A stretch of DNA of 64,000 nucleotides from Streptomyces bauhiniae (GCF_004784475.1 NZ_SRRT01000004.1:124001-188000); one strand, 5' to 3'. Positions 1-9,241 are shown, counted from the first letter of the stretch. Notes: a model not told the origin generated them from the letters alone. Translations and numbers: made by a program.

Positions 1-809
1 AGGCCGCGCGGCGGCTGGGGCTGCGGCAGTCGACGGTGAGCCAGCATGTGCGTCGGCTGGAGGAGGCGGCGGGGCGCCAGTTGTTCACGCGGGACACCCA
101 CTCGGTGGAGCTGACCGGGGACGGCGAGGCGATGCTCGGCTTCGCGCGGCGGCTGCTGGAGGTGCAGGAACAGGCTGCGGCGTACTTCTCCGGCCCGCGC
201 GTACGGGGGCGGCTGCGGTTCGGCGCCTCGGAGGACTTCGTCCTGACCCGCCTCCCGGAGATCCTGGAGGGCTTCCGGTACGACCATCCCGAGGTCGACC
301 TCGAACTGACGGTGGAGCTGTCCGGCACCCTCCACGAGCGCCTGGCCGAGGGCAAGCTCGACCTGGTCCTCGCCAAACGCCGCCCCGAGGACCCGCGCGG
401 CCGCCTGGTCTGGCGCGACGACCTGGTCTGGATCGGCACGGACCGCCTCCGCCTGGACCCGGACCGCCCGGTCCCCCTGATCGTCTACCCCCCACCCGGC
501 ATCACCCGCGCCCGAGCCCTGGAAACCCTCGAGTCCCACTCCCGCCCCTACCGCATCGTCTGCACCAGCACCAGCCTCAACGGCCTCATCGCCGCCGCGC
601 GAGCGGGCCTCGGCGTCATGGCCCACTCCCGCCACCTCATCCCCCCGGGCCTCACCCGCATCCCCGACCGCGCCGCCCTCCCCGACCTCGGCAAGGTCGA
701 CTTCACCCTGACCCACGCCCGGGCGCGGGGCACGACAGAGGACGCGGCGAACGCACTGGCGGCGGCGATCCTGGCGGGCGGGGAGAGGCTGCGGCGGCGG
801 AGCGGCTAA
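1..809 (+). CDS. LysR-family transcriptional regulator (5' truncated by window)
   Basis: DNA-binding regulator. The open frame runs in from the window edge (codon phase from base 3), and the first visible residues, AARRLGLRQSTVSQHVRRLE, are the second half of a LysR winged helix-turn-helix, so the GTG at 36 is internal. The substrate-binding domain follows (RLRFGASEDFVLTRLPEILEGF), with the family's typical periplasmic-binding-like fold. About 20-25 N-terminal residues are missing. The effector and target genes are unknown; LysR genes usually act on a divergent neighbour, which would lie outside the window. The stop codon overlaps the convergent NACHT gene stop by 3 bp. Confidence 0.9.
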   Translation, partial: AARRLGLRQSTVSQHVRRLEEAAGRQLFTRDTHSVELTGDGEAMLGFARRLLEVQEQAAAYFSGPRVRGRLRFGASEDFVLTRLPEILEGFRYDHPEVDLELTVELSGTLHERLAEGKLDLVLAKRRPEDPRGRLVWRDDLVWIGTDRLRLDPDRPVPLIVYPPPGITRARALETLESHSRPYRIVCTSTSLNGLIAAARAGLGVMAHSRHLIPPGLTRIPDRAALPDLGKVDFTLTHARARGTTEDAANALAAAILAGGERLRRRSG

Positions 810-3800
810 TCGACGATCACGCCTCCGGCGCGGGTGATGGCTTCCAGGGTGACGTCGCCAAGGCCGCACTCACGGGAAAAGCGGGTCCCCTGCAGGCGAG
901 AGCTGAGCATCGTCCGGGAGAGGATCTCTCCGCTGCCGAAGTCGTGGACCGTCAGCTCACCCATCTGCGTGAGGACGACCAGGCGTGCGCCGTCCTCGGA
1001 GTTCCACATGGCGGAGAACCCGCTGGGAACGGGGTCGATACTCCAGAGGAGCTCTTCGGCCCCGCTGTGCAGGTTCCAGACCAAGATCTCGTCATCGGTG
1101 GCGAGGGCGGCGAGACCGGGCCCGGCACTGTAGGCAAAGCCTCGTCCATTTGCGTACAGACGCTTTCGGTCCTCTGTCGGGCAAGGAACGGCGAGCCCCG
1201 GGGCGTTCATCTCCGCATGACTCGCGACGAAGTCCACGGCCACGACGGCCCGGCCAGCTTGGATCATGAGGAGGCTCGAGGAAGACACGATATAAGTCGG
1301 GTTGGCCACCTCGACGAGCGGCGACTCGTACAAAGTGCGCCACATGGTCGGCATTGCCGGCTCGAAGAGCATGTAGCGAAGCCGATCGTCCTCATGCTGG
1401 AGCATGGTGATGCCCTCCCATCTGACGAAGCCCACGAGAATCCCTTCCGCGACGGTCGGCACAGGCAAGGTCGCTACCAGTTCGCCAGTCGCGCAATCGG
1501 CGATGCGGAGTTCTCCGTTCGTGAAGTCCCAGTCTGCCGAGGTCAGCCTCCCCTCCCAGCGGAGCAGCGCTCCCTTGCTCGGAGAGACGCGCTCACCCAC
1601 CTGTCCAGTACGGACATCGATACAGCGGCCACCGGTCCTGTCACGCAGTAGCCACGCGCTGTCGCCCCAGGGAAGGAGATCGCACTCAAGGCTGCCGTCC
1701 TCGCGTTCCATGTCGACCGAGAACTTCAGTGGTTCGACGTCCACCCGGCCGTCCGGCCAGTGCGACACCTCGCCGTTGGCCCCGGCCATCACAGCACCGG
1801 CATGCGCCAGGCCGCCATGGAGGACATGCGCGTCCGTGAGGATGCTGAGCGGAAGTCGAGCATTGGCCAGGTTGGCCCCTGCCAGATCGACGTTCTCCAG
1901 TTCCGCTTGCCGGAGGTTGGCCCCGTCCAGATCGGCCCCGGTCATGGAAACCTGTCGCGCCAGCCACGAAGGAGCGAAGCCGGCAAGGTCCACGCCTGCC
2001 AGGCTGACGTTCTCCAGGCTCTCCCCGGCTGCGACGAGCAGGCTGAGGCAGTTGCCCGCGAGCGATCCCAAGTCGTCCTCGTCATCGGCATCGCGGGTGT
2101 CGACAGCGATGTCGAGCAGTCTTTCCTTGCACTGCGGATGCTGTCCGACCATGGCGCCCAGGAAGCGGTAGACCACCTCATTGCGCCGCAGGGACCCGAA
2201 ACCCCGGCCCAAGTTGGCCTGCGGCTCCGCCATGAAGGTGCCGAGGACGGGCAGAGCCCCGTCGGTCCCCCGGGCCGCGAAGTAGGACGACCAAGTGGAG
2301 TACTCGCCGTTCGGGTCGCCGGCACCCGGGATCAGCCGCAGGAAGTCGGCATCCAGGAGACCTAGTTCGGCGGCGAACTTGAACGCGACGAGAAACTCCA
2401 GCAGTGACTTGTGCGAAGGCCCGTAGTCACCCTCGGCGTTCCGCACCAGCATGCCTTGGTTCCGCATGTCCTGTGCCCAGTAGTCGAGATCCTTCGCCCT
2501 CTGCACGGCAGGACCGAAGCATTCTCTCAATCGGTCGGGAAAGTCGCGGTAGTTGAGCGTCAGCCGGTTGCTCGACAGCATTTCCCAGGCGACCTCGCAC
2601 AGAAAGAAGAGCTTGTCGCCGCGCGAGGTGAAGGTCCGCTCCATCTTGATGTCGCGGTCCATCTTCCGCTGGATCGCGTAAAGGTAGATACGGGCGAGGT
2701 CGATCTGCGCCCCGCGTTCGATCTCCGGGAGCGCGTCGATCACCAGCTCCGACATGACGGGCCGACGCATCAGGTCGCGCACGTCTTCGTGGGTCATGAC
2801 CGTCCGCACCTGGTCCGCAGTCAACGACGTGTGGCTGAGCATCCGTTCGATCTGTTCGTCATCGAAGGGCACCAGCTCGACGATCTCGAACATGGGACCG
2901 TCCTTGCCGACCACTGACGCGGAGGCGGCCACCTTCGCGCTGAACAGGTCGCGGGCTTCCTGGGCGTCCGGAAAGTGTTCGGTGCGGCTGCTCAGCAGGA
3001 CCTTGGCTCCCGGTTCGACGGCGTTGGCCAGCTCCCAGAAGTTGTCGACCATGGTGTTGCGGTCGGCCCGCGCCGCCATCTCGTCGAAGCCGTCGAAGAC
3101 GAGCAGCAGTCGGCCCATCCGGTTCAAGACGCGGAAAACGTCGTAACTACGCAGGTTGATCTTGTGCTTGTTGAAGAAGAACTCCGACAGCAGCGCTTCC
3201 ACGGAGGTCTGCTTGGCGTAGTCCCGGAGCGGGATGAGCAGGGGGATGCGGGGGCGGGGGAGGCCCTTGCGGCGGGCGTCCTGCCAGCCGCGTGCCATCT
3301 CGCCGGCCAGGTGCAGCGCGAACCAGGACTTGCCCATGCCGAACTCACCCAGCAGGGACAGGTGTTTCTTCGCCGGGTCCTCCAGCCAGCCGGCGACATA
3401 GTGGTCCAGGCCACCCTCGCGCCAGCCGTAGACGCTTGTGTCCAGGGGCTGTTGGGTCGCGGGGTCGATCTCGTCCTTCTGGCAGGACAGCGGAACGTAC
3501 CTCGTGTCGATCCCCCGACGCCGCACCTCCTGTTCGACCCAGGCGATGTACGGCTCGAAGTCGGCCTCCAGCTCGACGAGTTCGTCGAAGGTGTAGCAGA
3601 AGAGGCGGTCCCCGCTGCCTTCCACGCGCTGCCGCGCCGCATTGCTGACCCGCATCTGCGCAAGGCCCCACCCCTCGCGCGCCCCCTCGTCGGTGACGAG
3701 CTGGTCGAGGAGGTTGATGTGGTGGGGGGCCAGTTCACCTTCCACACAGAGCATCACCGTACGGTCGAAGCGGCCCGGGCGGCGCTGGGGTACGTCGACG

Positions 3801-4435
3801 AGCAGGGCGACGGTGTCGTGGTCGGCCTCCCAGGTGCGCCGGATCTCGTACCCCACCGCGACGAACCAGTCGGAGACGTCCCGCATGAGGCGCGCGGCCG
3901 GTGAGAGTTCGGCGCGCCCCGGCTCGGTGCGGGCGCGGTGGATCTCCTCCTCGTCCCGGGTATGGCTGACCCGTTCCAGCAGTTCGTCCAGCTTGCGTTC
4001 CATGCGGGTCTCGTGGGGCGCGCGGCTGCGGTCGACCAAACCCTGGAACGCTGTCACGAAGCCGTCGACGTGCGTCTCGGCGAAGTTGTGGTCCAGATGC
4101 CCGAACTCGGCGGTTTCCCGCCCCCGTTCGACCGCGTTCGCCACCTCCGCGCGCAGCCGGTCCCAGTCACCGGCCTCGAAGGAACGCCGGAACGCCTCTA
4201 TGACGTACTCGTCCCGGAAGAGGGCGGGCACCGACACGGAACAGCCGACGCCGTACTCGATCAGCGTGTAGGCGTACAGCGTGTCGAAGTCCTGCGGTGG
4301 CACATGCGGATCGAGGTGGAGCTTCTTCAGAGCCTTGACCGTCAGCTCCTTCCGCAGCGCCGCGTCCGCGGCCGGCTTCGCCGCCACCTTCCCCGCGATT
4401 CCGAACGCCGCCGTCACGATCTCCGCCACCGGCAT
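806..4435 (-). CDS. NACHT-domain STAND ATPase with pentapeptide repeats and C-terminal beta-propeller
   Basis: Predicted 1209-residue signal-transduction ATPase. Order from the N terminus: a helical domain (about 1-150) containing the YAYTLIEYGV...LFRDEYVIEAFR signature I have seen on other STAND proteins; an unassigned alpha/beta segment (about 178-290) vaguely like a restriction-endonuclease fold; NACHT with Walker A GEFGMGKS (363-370) and Walker B LLLVFDGFDEM (443-453); the post-NACHT helical region with the SHKSLLEFLVA motif (674-684); pentapeptide repeats of the A(D/N)Lxx type (about 806-862); and a WD-like propeller (about 880-1205, e.g. ILVWNLHSG). There is no signal peptide or membrane segment, so it is cytoplasmic. 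The start chosen is the ATG behind an AGGGGGG Shine-Dalgarno; an upstream ATG at 4495 lacks one. NACHT proteins of bacteria include antiphage sensors (bNACHT); that role here is inference. It is a single gene with no obvious defence partner. Confidence 0.85.
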   Translation of the reverse strand: MPVAEIVTAAFGIAGKVAAKPAADAALRKELTVKALKKLHLDPHVPPQDFDTLYAYTLIEYGVGCSVSVPALFRDEYVIEAFRRSFEAGDWDRLRAEVANAVERGRETAEFGHLDHNFAETHVDGFVTAFQGLVDRSRAPHETRMERKLDELLERVSHTRDEEEIHRARTEPGRAELSPAARLMRDVSDWFVAVGYEIRRTWEADHDTVALLVDVPQRRPGRFDRTVMLCVEGELAPHHINLLDQLVTDEGAREGWGLAQMRVSNAARQRVEGSGDRLFCYTFDELVELEADFEPYIAWVEQEVRRRGIDTRYVPLSCQKDEIDPATQQPLDTSVYGWREGGLDHYVAGWLEDPAKKHLSLLGEFGMGKSWFALHLAGEMARGWQDARRKGLPRPRIPLLIPLRDYAKQTSVEALLSEFFFNKHKINLRSYDVFRVLNRMGRLLLVFDGFDEMAARADRNTMVDNFWELANAVEPGAKVLLSSRTEHFPDAQEARDLFSAKVAASASVVGKDGPMFEIVELVPFDDEQIERMLSHTSLTADQVRTVMTHEDVRDLMRRPVMSELVIDALPEIERGAQIDLARIYLYAIQRKMDRDIKMERTFTSRGDKLFFLCEVAWEMLSSNRLTLNYRDFPDRLRECFGPAVQRAKDLDYWAQDMRNQGMLVRNAEGDYGPSHKSLLEFLVAFKFAAELGLLDADFLRLIPGAGDPNGEYSTWSSYFAARGTDGALPVLGTFMAEPQANLGRGFGSLRRNEVVYRFLGAMVGQHPQCKERLLDIAVDTRDADDEDDLGSLAGNCLSLLVAAGESLENVSLAGVDLAGFAPSWLARQVSMTGADLDGANLRQAELENVDLAGANLANARLPLSILTDAHVLHGGLAHAGAVMAGANGEVSHWPDGRVDVEPLKFSVDMEREDGSLECDLLPWGDSAWLLRDRTGGRCIDVRTGQVGERVSPSKGALLRWEGRLTSADWDFTNGELRIADCATGELVATLPVPTVAEGILVGFVRWEGITMLQHEDDRLRYMLFEPAMPTMWRTLYESPLVEVANPTYIVSSSSLLMIQAGRAVVAVDFVASHAEMNAPGLAVPCPTEDRKRLYANGRGFAYSAGPGLAALATDDEILVWNLHSGAEELLWSIDPVPSGFSAMWNSEDGARLVVLTQMGELTVHDFGSGEILSRTMLSSRLQGTRFSRECGLGDVTLEAITRAGGVIVD

Positions 4436-4828
4436 CGCAGACCACCCCCCTGTCCACCCGAAGCCCCACCCCGGCAATACCACAGCACAGCTCAACGAAG
4501 ATACCCGCCAGTGCGGTGAGCGGTGCGTCGATCACGTGGGCCGCCGGTCGGCTGAGAGCAGGCGCCTCACCTGGCGGCCTCCGTGACCGGCCCGTACAGA
4601 TTCGGTGGAGATTACGACCGGGGTACGTACCGACCCGTCAGTATCGTGTCCGGCCCTTCCGCATGTGCGGGGATTTTCCGGGTGGTGGGCGTGAGGTACG
4701 TGAGGTTTGGCCGGTTTCCGGACCCCTCCCATCCGGCCATTCGGTGGGGTAGCTTTCACGGCGCTGTGCGGAGCGTCGCGGGTCCGTGACGGAGGAGCGA
4801 GGAAGAGCGAGATAGGGGGGAGCGAGGT
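4436..4828. other. Divergent intergenic region between the NACHT gene and acyl-CoA synthetase
   Basis: No coding frame is convincing here. It must hold the promoters of both divergent genes. A possible -10 for the NACHT gene is TATCTT on the minus strand (4498-4503), and a possible -10 for the synthetase is TAGCTT (4750-4755); neither has a good -35. The TTG start of the synthetase is set by AGGGGGGAGCGAGG just upstream. I see no clear operator. Confidence 0.4.
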
Positions 4829-6661
4829 TTGCGCGAGTTCACCAACCCTGTGACGGAGAGGGAGTCGGAGCCGCCGGTGGGCGGCCTGGCCGACGCCGTC
4901 TTCGACAACGCGCGCACCGACCCGCTGCACATCGCCCTCGGCCGCAAGGACGACCAGGGGCAGTGGCGGGACGTGACCGCCGCCGAGTTCCGCGACGAGG
5001 TCGTCGCCCTCGCCAAGGGCCTCCTCGCCCAGGGCGTCCGCTTCGGCGACCGGGTCGCCATCATGTCCCGCACCCGCTACGAGTGGACCCTCTTCGACTT
5101 CGCGCTGTGGACGATCGGTGCCCAGGTGGTGCCCGTCTACCCGACCTCCTCCGCCGAGCAGTGCTTCTGGATGCTGCACGACGCCGAGGTCACCTCCGCC
5201 GTGGTGGAGCACGAGGACCACGCGATGACGATCGCCACGGTCATCGGCCGCCTCCCCCGCCTGCGCCGGCTCTGGCAGCTCGACGCGAACTGCGTACGGG
5301 AGCTGTACGACGCCGGGGCGCACCTGGACGACGAGGTGGTGCACCGGCACCGCGAGGCGGTGACCCCGGAGTCGACCGCCACCATCATCTACACCTCGGG
5401 CACCACGGGCCGCCCCAAGGGCTGTGTCCTCTCGCACGGCAACTTCATGTTCGAGGCGGACACGGTGATCCGCCGCTGGGAGTCGGTGTTCCACTCCAAG
5501 AAGGGCGACGAGGCGTCCACCCTGCTGTTCCTGCCGCTGGCCCATGTCTTCGGCCGCATGGTGGAGGTCGCGGCGCTCAGGGGCCGGGTCCGCTTCGGGC
5601 ACCAGCCGCAGTTGCACGCGGCCGCGCTGCTGCCGGACCTCGCCGCGTTCCGGCCGACGTTCATCCTGGCGGTGCCGTACATCTTCGAGAAGGTGTTCAA
5701 CTCGGCCCGGCGCAAGGCGGAGAAGGACGGCAAGGCGACGCCCTTCGAGAAGGCGGTGGACGTGGCCGTGAAGTACGCCGAGGCGCTGGAGGCCAAGGCG
5801 TGGGGTCTCGGCCCCGGCCCCTCGGCGGGCCTCAGGATGCAGCACCAGCTCTTCGACAAGCTGGTGTACTCCAAGGTCCGCGCGGCGATGGGCGGCCGTA
5901 TCCGCAACGCGATGTCGGGCGGCTCGGCGATGGACCGCCGCCTCGGCCTGTTCTTCGCGGGCGCCGGCGTCCAGATCTACGAGGGCTACGGCCTGACCGA
6001 GTCGACCGCCGCCGCCACCGCCAACCCGCCCGAGCGCACCCGCTACGGCACCGTAGGCCAGGCCGTCCCCGGTGTGACCGTGCACGTCGCGGACGACGGC
6101 GAGGTCTGGCTGCACGGCGGAAACGTCTTCCAGGGCTATCTCAACAACCCCAAGGCGACCGACGAGACCCTGCACGACGGCTGGCTCGCCACCGGTGACC
6201 TGGGCTCGCTGGACGAGGACGGCTATCTGACCATCACCGGCCGCAAGAAGGAGATCCTGGTGACCTCCGGCGGCAAGAGCGTCTCCCCCGGTGTGCTGGA
6301 GGAGCGGGTGCGCGACCATCCGCTGGTCAACCAGTGCATCGTCGTCGGCAACGACCGCCCGTACATCGCGGCGCTGGTCACCCTGGACCAGGACGCCGTC
6401 GACCACTGGCTCCAGATGCGCGGCAAGCCCCGGCCCACCCCGGCCGAGCTGGTGCGCGACGCCGATCTGGAGACGGAGGTGCGCCGGGCGGTGGTCGCGG
6501 CGAACACGCTGGTCTCGCAGGCCGAGTCGATCCGTACGTTCCGCATCCTGGCCCAGCCGTTCACCGAGGAGCACGGGCTGCTGACGCCGTCGCTGAAGCT
6601 GAAGCGGAAGGCGATCGAGAAGGCGTACGAGCGTGAGGTGGAGGCCCTCTACCGGTCCTGA
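4829..6661 (+). CDS. Long-chain fatty acid--CoA ligase (AMP-dependent synthetase)
   Basis: Activates a fatty acid to its CoA thioester through an acyl-adenylate. The 610-residue protein has the ANL-superfamily P-loop TIIYTSGTTGRPKGC (about 189-203), the YEGYGLTEST adenine-binding motif (about 383), the GWLATGDLG hinge aspartate (about 450) and the C-terminal GRKKEILVTSGGKSVSP segment carrying the adenylation-associated lysine region. Length and motif spacing fit the FadD15-type long-chain ligases of actinobacteria. The start is TTG behind a strong AGGGGGGAG ribosome site. It is monocistronic or reads into the aldo/keto reductase 82 bp downstream. The exact chain-length preference cannot be read from the sequence. 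Confidence 0.93.
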   Translation: MREFTNPVTERESEPPVGGLADAVFDNARTDPLHIALGRKDDQGQWRDVTAAEFRDEVVALAKGLLAQGVRFGDRVAIMSRTRYEWTLFDFALWTIGAQVVPVYPTSSAEQCFWMLHDAEVTSAVVEHEDHAMTIATVIGRLPRLRRLWQLDANCVRELYDAGAHLDDEVVHRHREAVTPESTATIIYTSGTTGRPKGCVLSHGNFMFEADTVIRRWESVFHSKKGDEASTLLFLPLAHVFGRMVEVAALRGRVRFGHQPQLHAAALLPDLAAFRPTFILAVPYIFEKVFNSARRKAEKDGKATPFEKAVDVAVKYAEALEAKAWGLGPGPSAGLRMQHQLFDKLVYSKVRAAMGGRIRNAMSGGSAMDRRLGLFFAGAGVQIYEGYGLTESTAAATANPPERTRYGTVGQAVPGVTVHVADDGEVWLHGGNVFQGYLNNPKATDETLHDGWLATGDLGSLDEDGYLTITGRKKEILVTSGGKSVSPGVLEERVRDHPLVNQCIVVGNDRPYIAALVTLDQDAVDHWLQMRGKPRPTPAELVRDADLETEVRRAVVAANTLVSQAESIRTFRILAQPFTEEHGLLTPSLKLKRKAIEKAYEREVEALYRS

Positions 6662-6743
6662 TCCCGCCGTCAGGAATGCGGACCGGCCCGTGATCGTTGA
6701 GGATGGGTACAGCACCTGTCCGCAACCGAAGGATCACAGGCTC

Positions 6744-7580
6744 GTGAGCAGCAAGGTCCCCCCGATCATCCTCAACAACGGTGTCGAGATGCCCCAGCTC
6801 GGCTTCGGCGTCTGGCAGGTCCCGGACGACGAGGCGGAGCGCGCGGTCGCCACGGCGCTGGAGACCGGGTACCGCAGCATCGACACCGCGGCGATCTACG
6901 GCAACGAAGAGGGCACCGGCAAGGCGATCGCCGCGTCCGGCGTGCCCCGCGAGGACCTCTTCGTCACCACCAAGCTCTGGAACAGCGACCAGGGGTACGA
7001 CTCGACCCTGCGTGCCTTCGACACGTCGCTGGAGAAGCTCGGTCTCGACTACCTCGACCTCTATCTGATCCACTGGCCGCTGCCCGCGCGGGACAACTAC
7101 CTCGACACCTACAAGGCGTTCGAGAAGCTGTACTCCGACGGCCGTATCCGCGCGATCGGCGTGTCCAACTTCCTGCCGGAGCACCTTCAGCGGCTGATCG
7201 CGGAGACGTCCGTCATCCCGGCGGTCGACCAGATCGAGCTGCACCCGCAGCTCCAGCAGCGCGCGGCGCGGGAGTTCAACGCCGAGCAGGGCATCGCCAC
7301 CGAGGCGTGGTCGCCGCTCGGCCAGGGCAAGGGCCTGCTGGAGGTCCCGGCGATCGTCGCCATCGCGCGGAAGCACGGGCGTACGCCGGCGCAGGTCGTG
7401 CTCCGCTGGCACATCCAGCTCGGCAATATCGTCATCCCGAAGTCCGTGACGCCGTCGCGGATCAAGGAGAACATCGAGGTGTTCGACTTCAGCCTGGACG
7501 ACGAGGACCTCGCCGCCATCAGCGCGCTGAACGAGGACAAGCGGCTGGGTCCCGATCCGGCCACGTTCGACATGGTCTGA
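6744..7580 (+). CDS. Aldo/keto reductase
   Basis: NADPH-dependent carbonyl reductase of the AKR (beta/alpha)8 family, 278 residues. The catalytic tetrad is visible: D46 and Y51 in SIDTAAIYGNEEG, K77 in VTTKLWNS and H110 in LIHWPLP. The nucleotide-binding IPKSVTPSRIKEN motif lies near residues 230-245. The start is GTG, preceded by GAAGGA at normal spacing; upstream in-frame codons overlap the preceding gene and have no ribosome site. It looks like the 2,5-diketo-gluconate reductase/AKR5 group of Streptomyces. The physiological substrate is unknown. A strong hairpin terminator follows. Confidence 0.93.
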   Translation: MSSKVPPIILNNGVEMPQLGFGVWQVPDDEAERAVATALETGYRSIDTAAIYGNEEGTGKAIAASGVPREDLFVTTKLWNSDQGYDSTLRAFDTSLEKLGLDYLDLYLIHWPLPARDNYLDTYKAFEKLYSDGRIRAIGVSNFLPEHLQRLIAETSVIPAVDQIELHPQLQQRAAREFNAEQGIATEAWSPLGQGKGLLEVPAIVAIARKHGRTPAQVVLRWHIQLGNIVIPKSVTPSRIKENIEVFDFSLDDEDLAAISALNEDKRLGPDPATFDMV

Positions 7581-7587
7581 CATCGCC

Positions 7588-7620
7588 GAGCCGCCCGTCC
7601 CCACGCGGGGCGGGCGGCTC
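7588..7620 (+). terminator. Intrinsic-type hairpin terminator
   Basis: GAGCCGCCCG (7588-7597) pairs perfectly with CGGGCGGCTC (7611-7620); the stem continues with CCCC/GGGG around an ACGC loop. It lies 7 bp after the aldo/keto reductase stop. There is no U-tract, which is usual in Streptomyces. Confidence 0.75.
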
Positions 7621-7653
7621 TGTGCGCCGCTTCGCCGGGAAGGGCTCCGCGCC

Positions 7654-8343
7654 GTGCGTCTTCGTCCCCTGGGTCTCGCCACCGCCGCCGGGACCGTCCT
7701 GCTCTGCGCCACGGCCCTGGCCGCCGCGCACGGTGACACGCCGAGGCGGGCGCGGGAGGGCACGGTCCCCGCGGCCGACCTGCTGGCGAAGGTGCGCACG
7801 TGCGACCGGATCTCCGACGGCCTGTACCGCACCGACGCCGAGAGCGCCGCGACCGTCCCGGTGTGCGGCCTGAAGGGCGCGGTGTTCTGGCAGGCGGACC
7901 TGGACGTGGACTGCGACGGGCAGCGCACGACCCACTGCAACGAGGACCGCGACCCCTGGTACCAGGACGACACCGCCTTCCACCAGTCCGACGGCAAGCC
8001 CTTGCGCGCCGACACGCTGCCGTACGTGGTCGTGCCCGGTAAGAGCGCCCTGTGGGACCCCGCGGCGGCCGGCATCGCGGGCGGCGGAGTGGTCGCCGTC
8101 ATCCACGGCGACCAGGTGGAGTACGCCGTCGTCGGGGACACCGGCCCGAAGGAGATCATCGGCGAGGCGTCGTACGCGACCGCCGAGGCCCTGGGCATCG
8201 ACCCGGACCCAGCGACCGGGGGCGCCGAGTCCGGGGTGACGTACATCCTGTTCAAGGACTCGCGGGTGTCCCCCATCGAGAGCCATGACGCGGCGGTCGC
8301 CCTCGGGGACCGGCTGGCCCGGCAGTTCCTCGCGGAGAACTGA
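7654..8343 (+). CDS. Secreted glycoside hydrolase family 75 (chitosanase)
   Basis: Predicted extracellular endo-chitosanase, 229 residues. The N terminus is a signal peptide: Arg residues, then a hydrophobic stretch (LGLATAAGTVLLCATALAAAHG), with probable cleavage after an Ala near residue 25. The mature part has the GH75 hallmarks: VFWQADLDVDCDG, a Cys-rich loop ending in HCNEDRDPWYQ, LPYVVVP and the VVGDTGPKEIIGEAS block with the proposed catalytic Asp/Glu. GTG start behind GGGAAGGG. It would hydrolyse chitosan from fungal walls or deacetylated chitin. It ends 1 bp before the convergent methyltransferase stop, with no terminator between them. Confidence 0.85.
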   Translation: MRLRPLGLATAAGTVLLCATALAAAHGDTPRRAREGTVPAADLLAKVRTCDRISDGLYRTDAESAATVPVCGLKGAVFWQADLDVDCDGQRTTHCNEDRDPWYQDDTAFHQSDGKPLRADTLPYVVVPGKSALWDPAAAGIAGGGVVAVIHGDQVEYAVVGDTGPKEIIGEASYATAEALGIDPDPATGGAESGVTYILFKDSRVSPIESHDAAVALGDRLARQFLAEN

Positions 8344-8344
8344 T

Positions 8345-9241
8345 TCAGCGGGGGCGTACGGCCGTGTAGACGGTGTACGCGTCCAGCACGAACAGGTCGG
8401 ACCGGTGGTACACGCTCTCCGGGTCGGCGCGGTCGAGGAGGCGGTCCAGGGTGGCGCGGTCGTCGGCGTCCAGGGCGTCACCGAGGCCGTCGCGCAGCCG
8501 GGTGAAGTAGGCGGCGGCGTAGTCGCGGGCGGCCTCGTCGGCGGGGGCGGGCAGGTCCAGCAGGAAGGTCCGGGTGCGGGTGGGCTTCAGGCCGGCCGAG
8601 GTGAGCAGGGCGGGCCAGTCCTCGGGCTCGGCGACCGCGCCGGGCAGCTCGGCGCGCATCCGGCTGAACCACTCCTCCTCGGCCGCGTTGAGCCGGGACT
8701 GCAGGCCGGGGCGGCCGATGCCGATGTCGCGGGGCAGGTAGCGGGCGGGGAGTCCGCCTTCGAGGAGGGCCAGCGTGCCGCCGGGGGCGAGCCGCTCCGC
8801 GAACGCGGCGAGGCCGGCCCGCTGGTCCCCGAGGTGGTGCAGGCTGCGGCTGGCCCACAGCAGGTCGGCCGGGAACTCCAACTCGTCGAGGGCGTCCGGG
8901 AGTTCGCCGGTGACGGTGGAGAAGCGGCCGTCCACGCCGAGGCGGGCGGCGCGGCCCCGGGCGCGCTCCAGCAGGGGTCCGCTGCCGTCGACGGCGGTGA
9001 CCCGGGCGCCGGGGAACTCCTCGGCGAACAGGCAGGCGACGACGCCGGGGCCGCTGCCCGCGTCCACGATCAGGCCCGGCTCGGGGGTCTCCTCGGCGAG
9101 CCAGGCCATCGCCTCGCGGTACAGGGGGGCGAGCAGCTCGGCCTGGGACTCCAGCACCGGGCCCATCTCGGCCCAGTCGATGTCGGTGTGGTGGTGTGCG
9201 TGTCCGTGCCCGGCGGGTGCGTGGTGGTGGTCGTGCGCCAT
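8345..9241 (-). CDS. Class I SAM-dependent methyltransferase with His-rich N terminus
   Basis: Methyltransferase of unknown substrate, 298 residues. The SAM-binding motif I is LIVDAGSGPGVVAC (about 59-72), followed by ARVTAVDGSGPLLERA and a post-motif region LLWASRSLHHLGD. The first 20 residues after the chosen ATG contain ten histidines, a possible metal-binding tail. The start is the ATG preceded by AAGAGAGG; a longer frame to 9313 has no ribosome site. It is convergent with the chitosanase gene and divergent from the ferritin-like gene. Nothing nearby identifies the substrate. Confidence 0.82.
   Translation of the reverse strand: MAHDHHHAPAGHGHAHHHTDIDWAEMGPVLESQAELLAPLYREAMAWLAEETPEPGLIVDAGSGPGVVACLFAEEFPGARVTAVDGSGPLLERARGRAARLGVDGRFSTVTGELPDALDELEFPADLLWASRSLHHLGDQRAGLAAFAERLAPGGTLALLEGGLPARYLPRDIGIGRPGLQSRLNAAEEEWFSRMRAELPGAVAEPEDWPALLTSAGLKPTRTRTFLLDLPAPADEAARDYAAAYFTRLRDGLGDALDADDRATLDRLLDRADPESVYHRSDLFVLDAYTVYTAVRPR

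Noticed and set aside
4532..6715. Long minus-strand open frame (727 codons) opposite the acyl-CoA synthetase gene
   Set aside because: Its translation is Arg/Gly/Ala/Val-rich low-complexity sequence with no family motifs; it is the antisense shadow of a G+C-rich gene with intact motifs.
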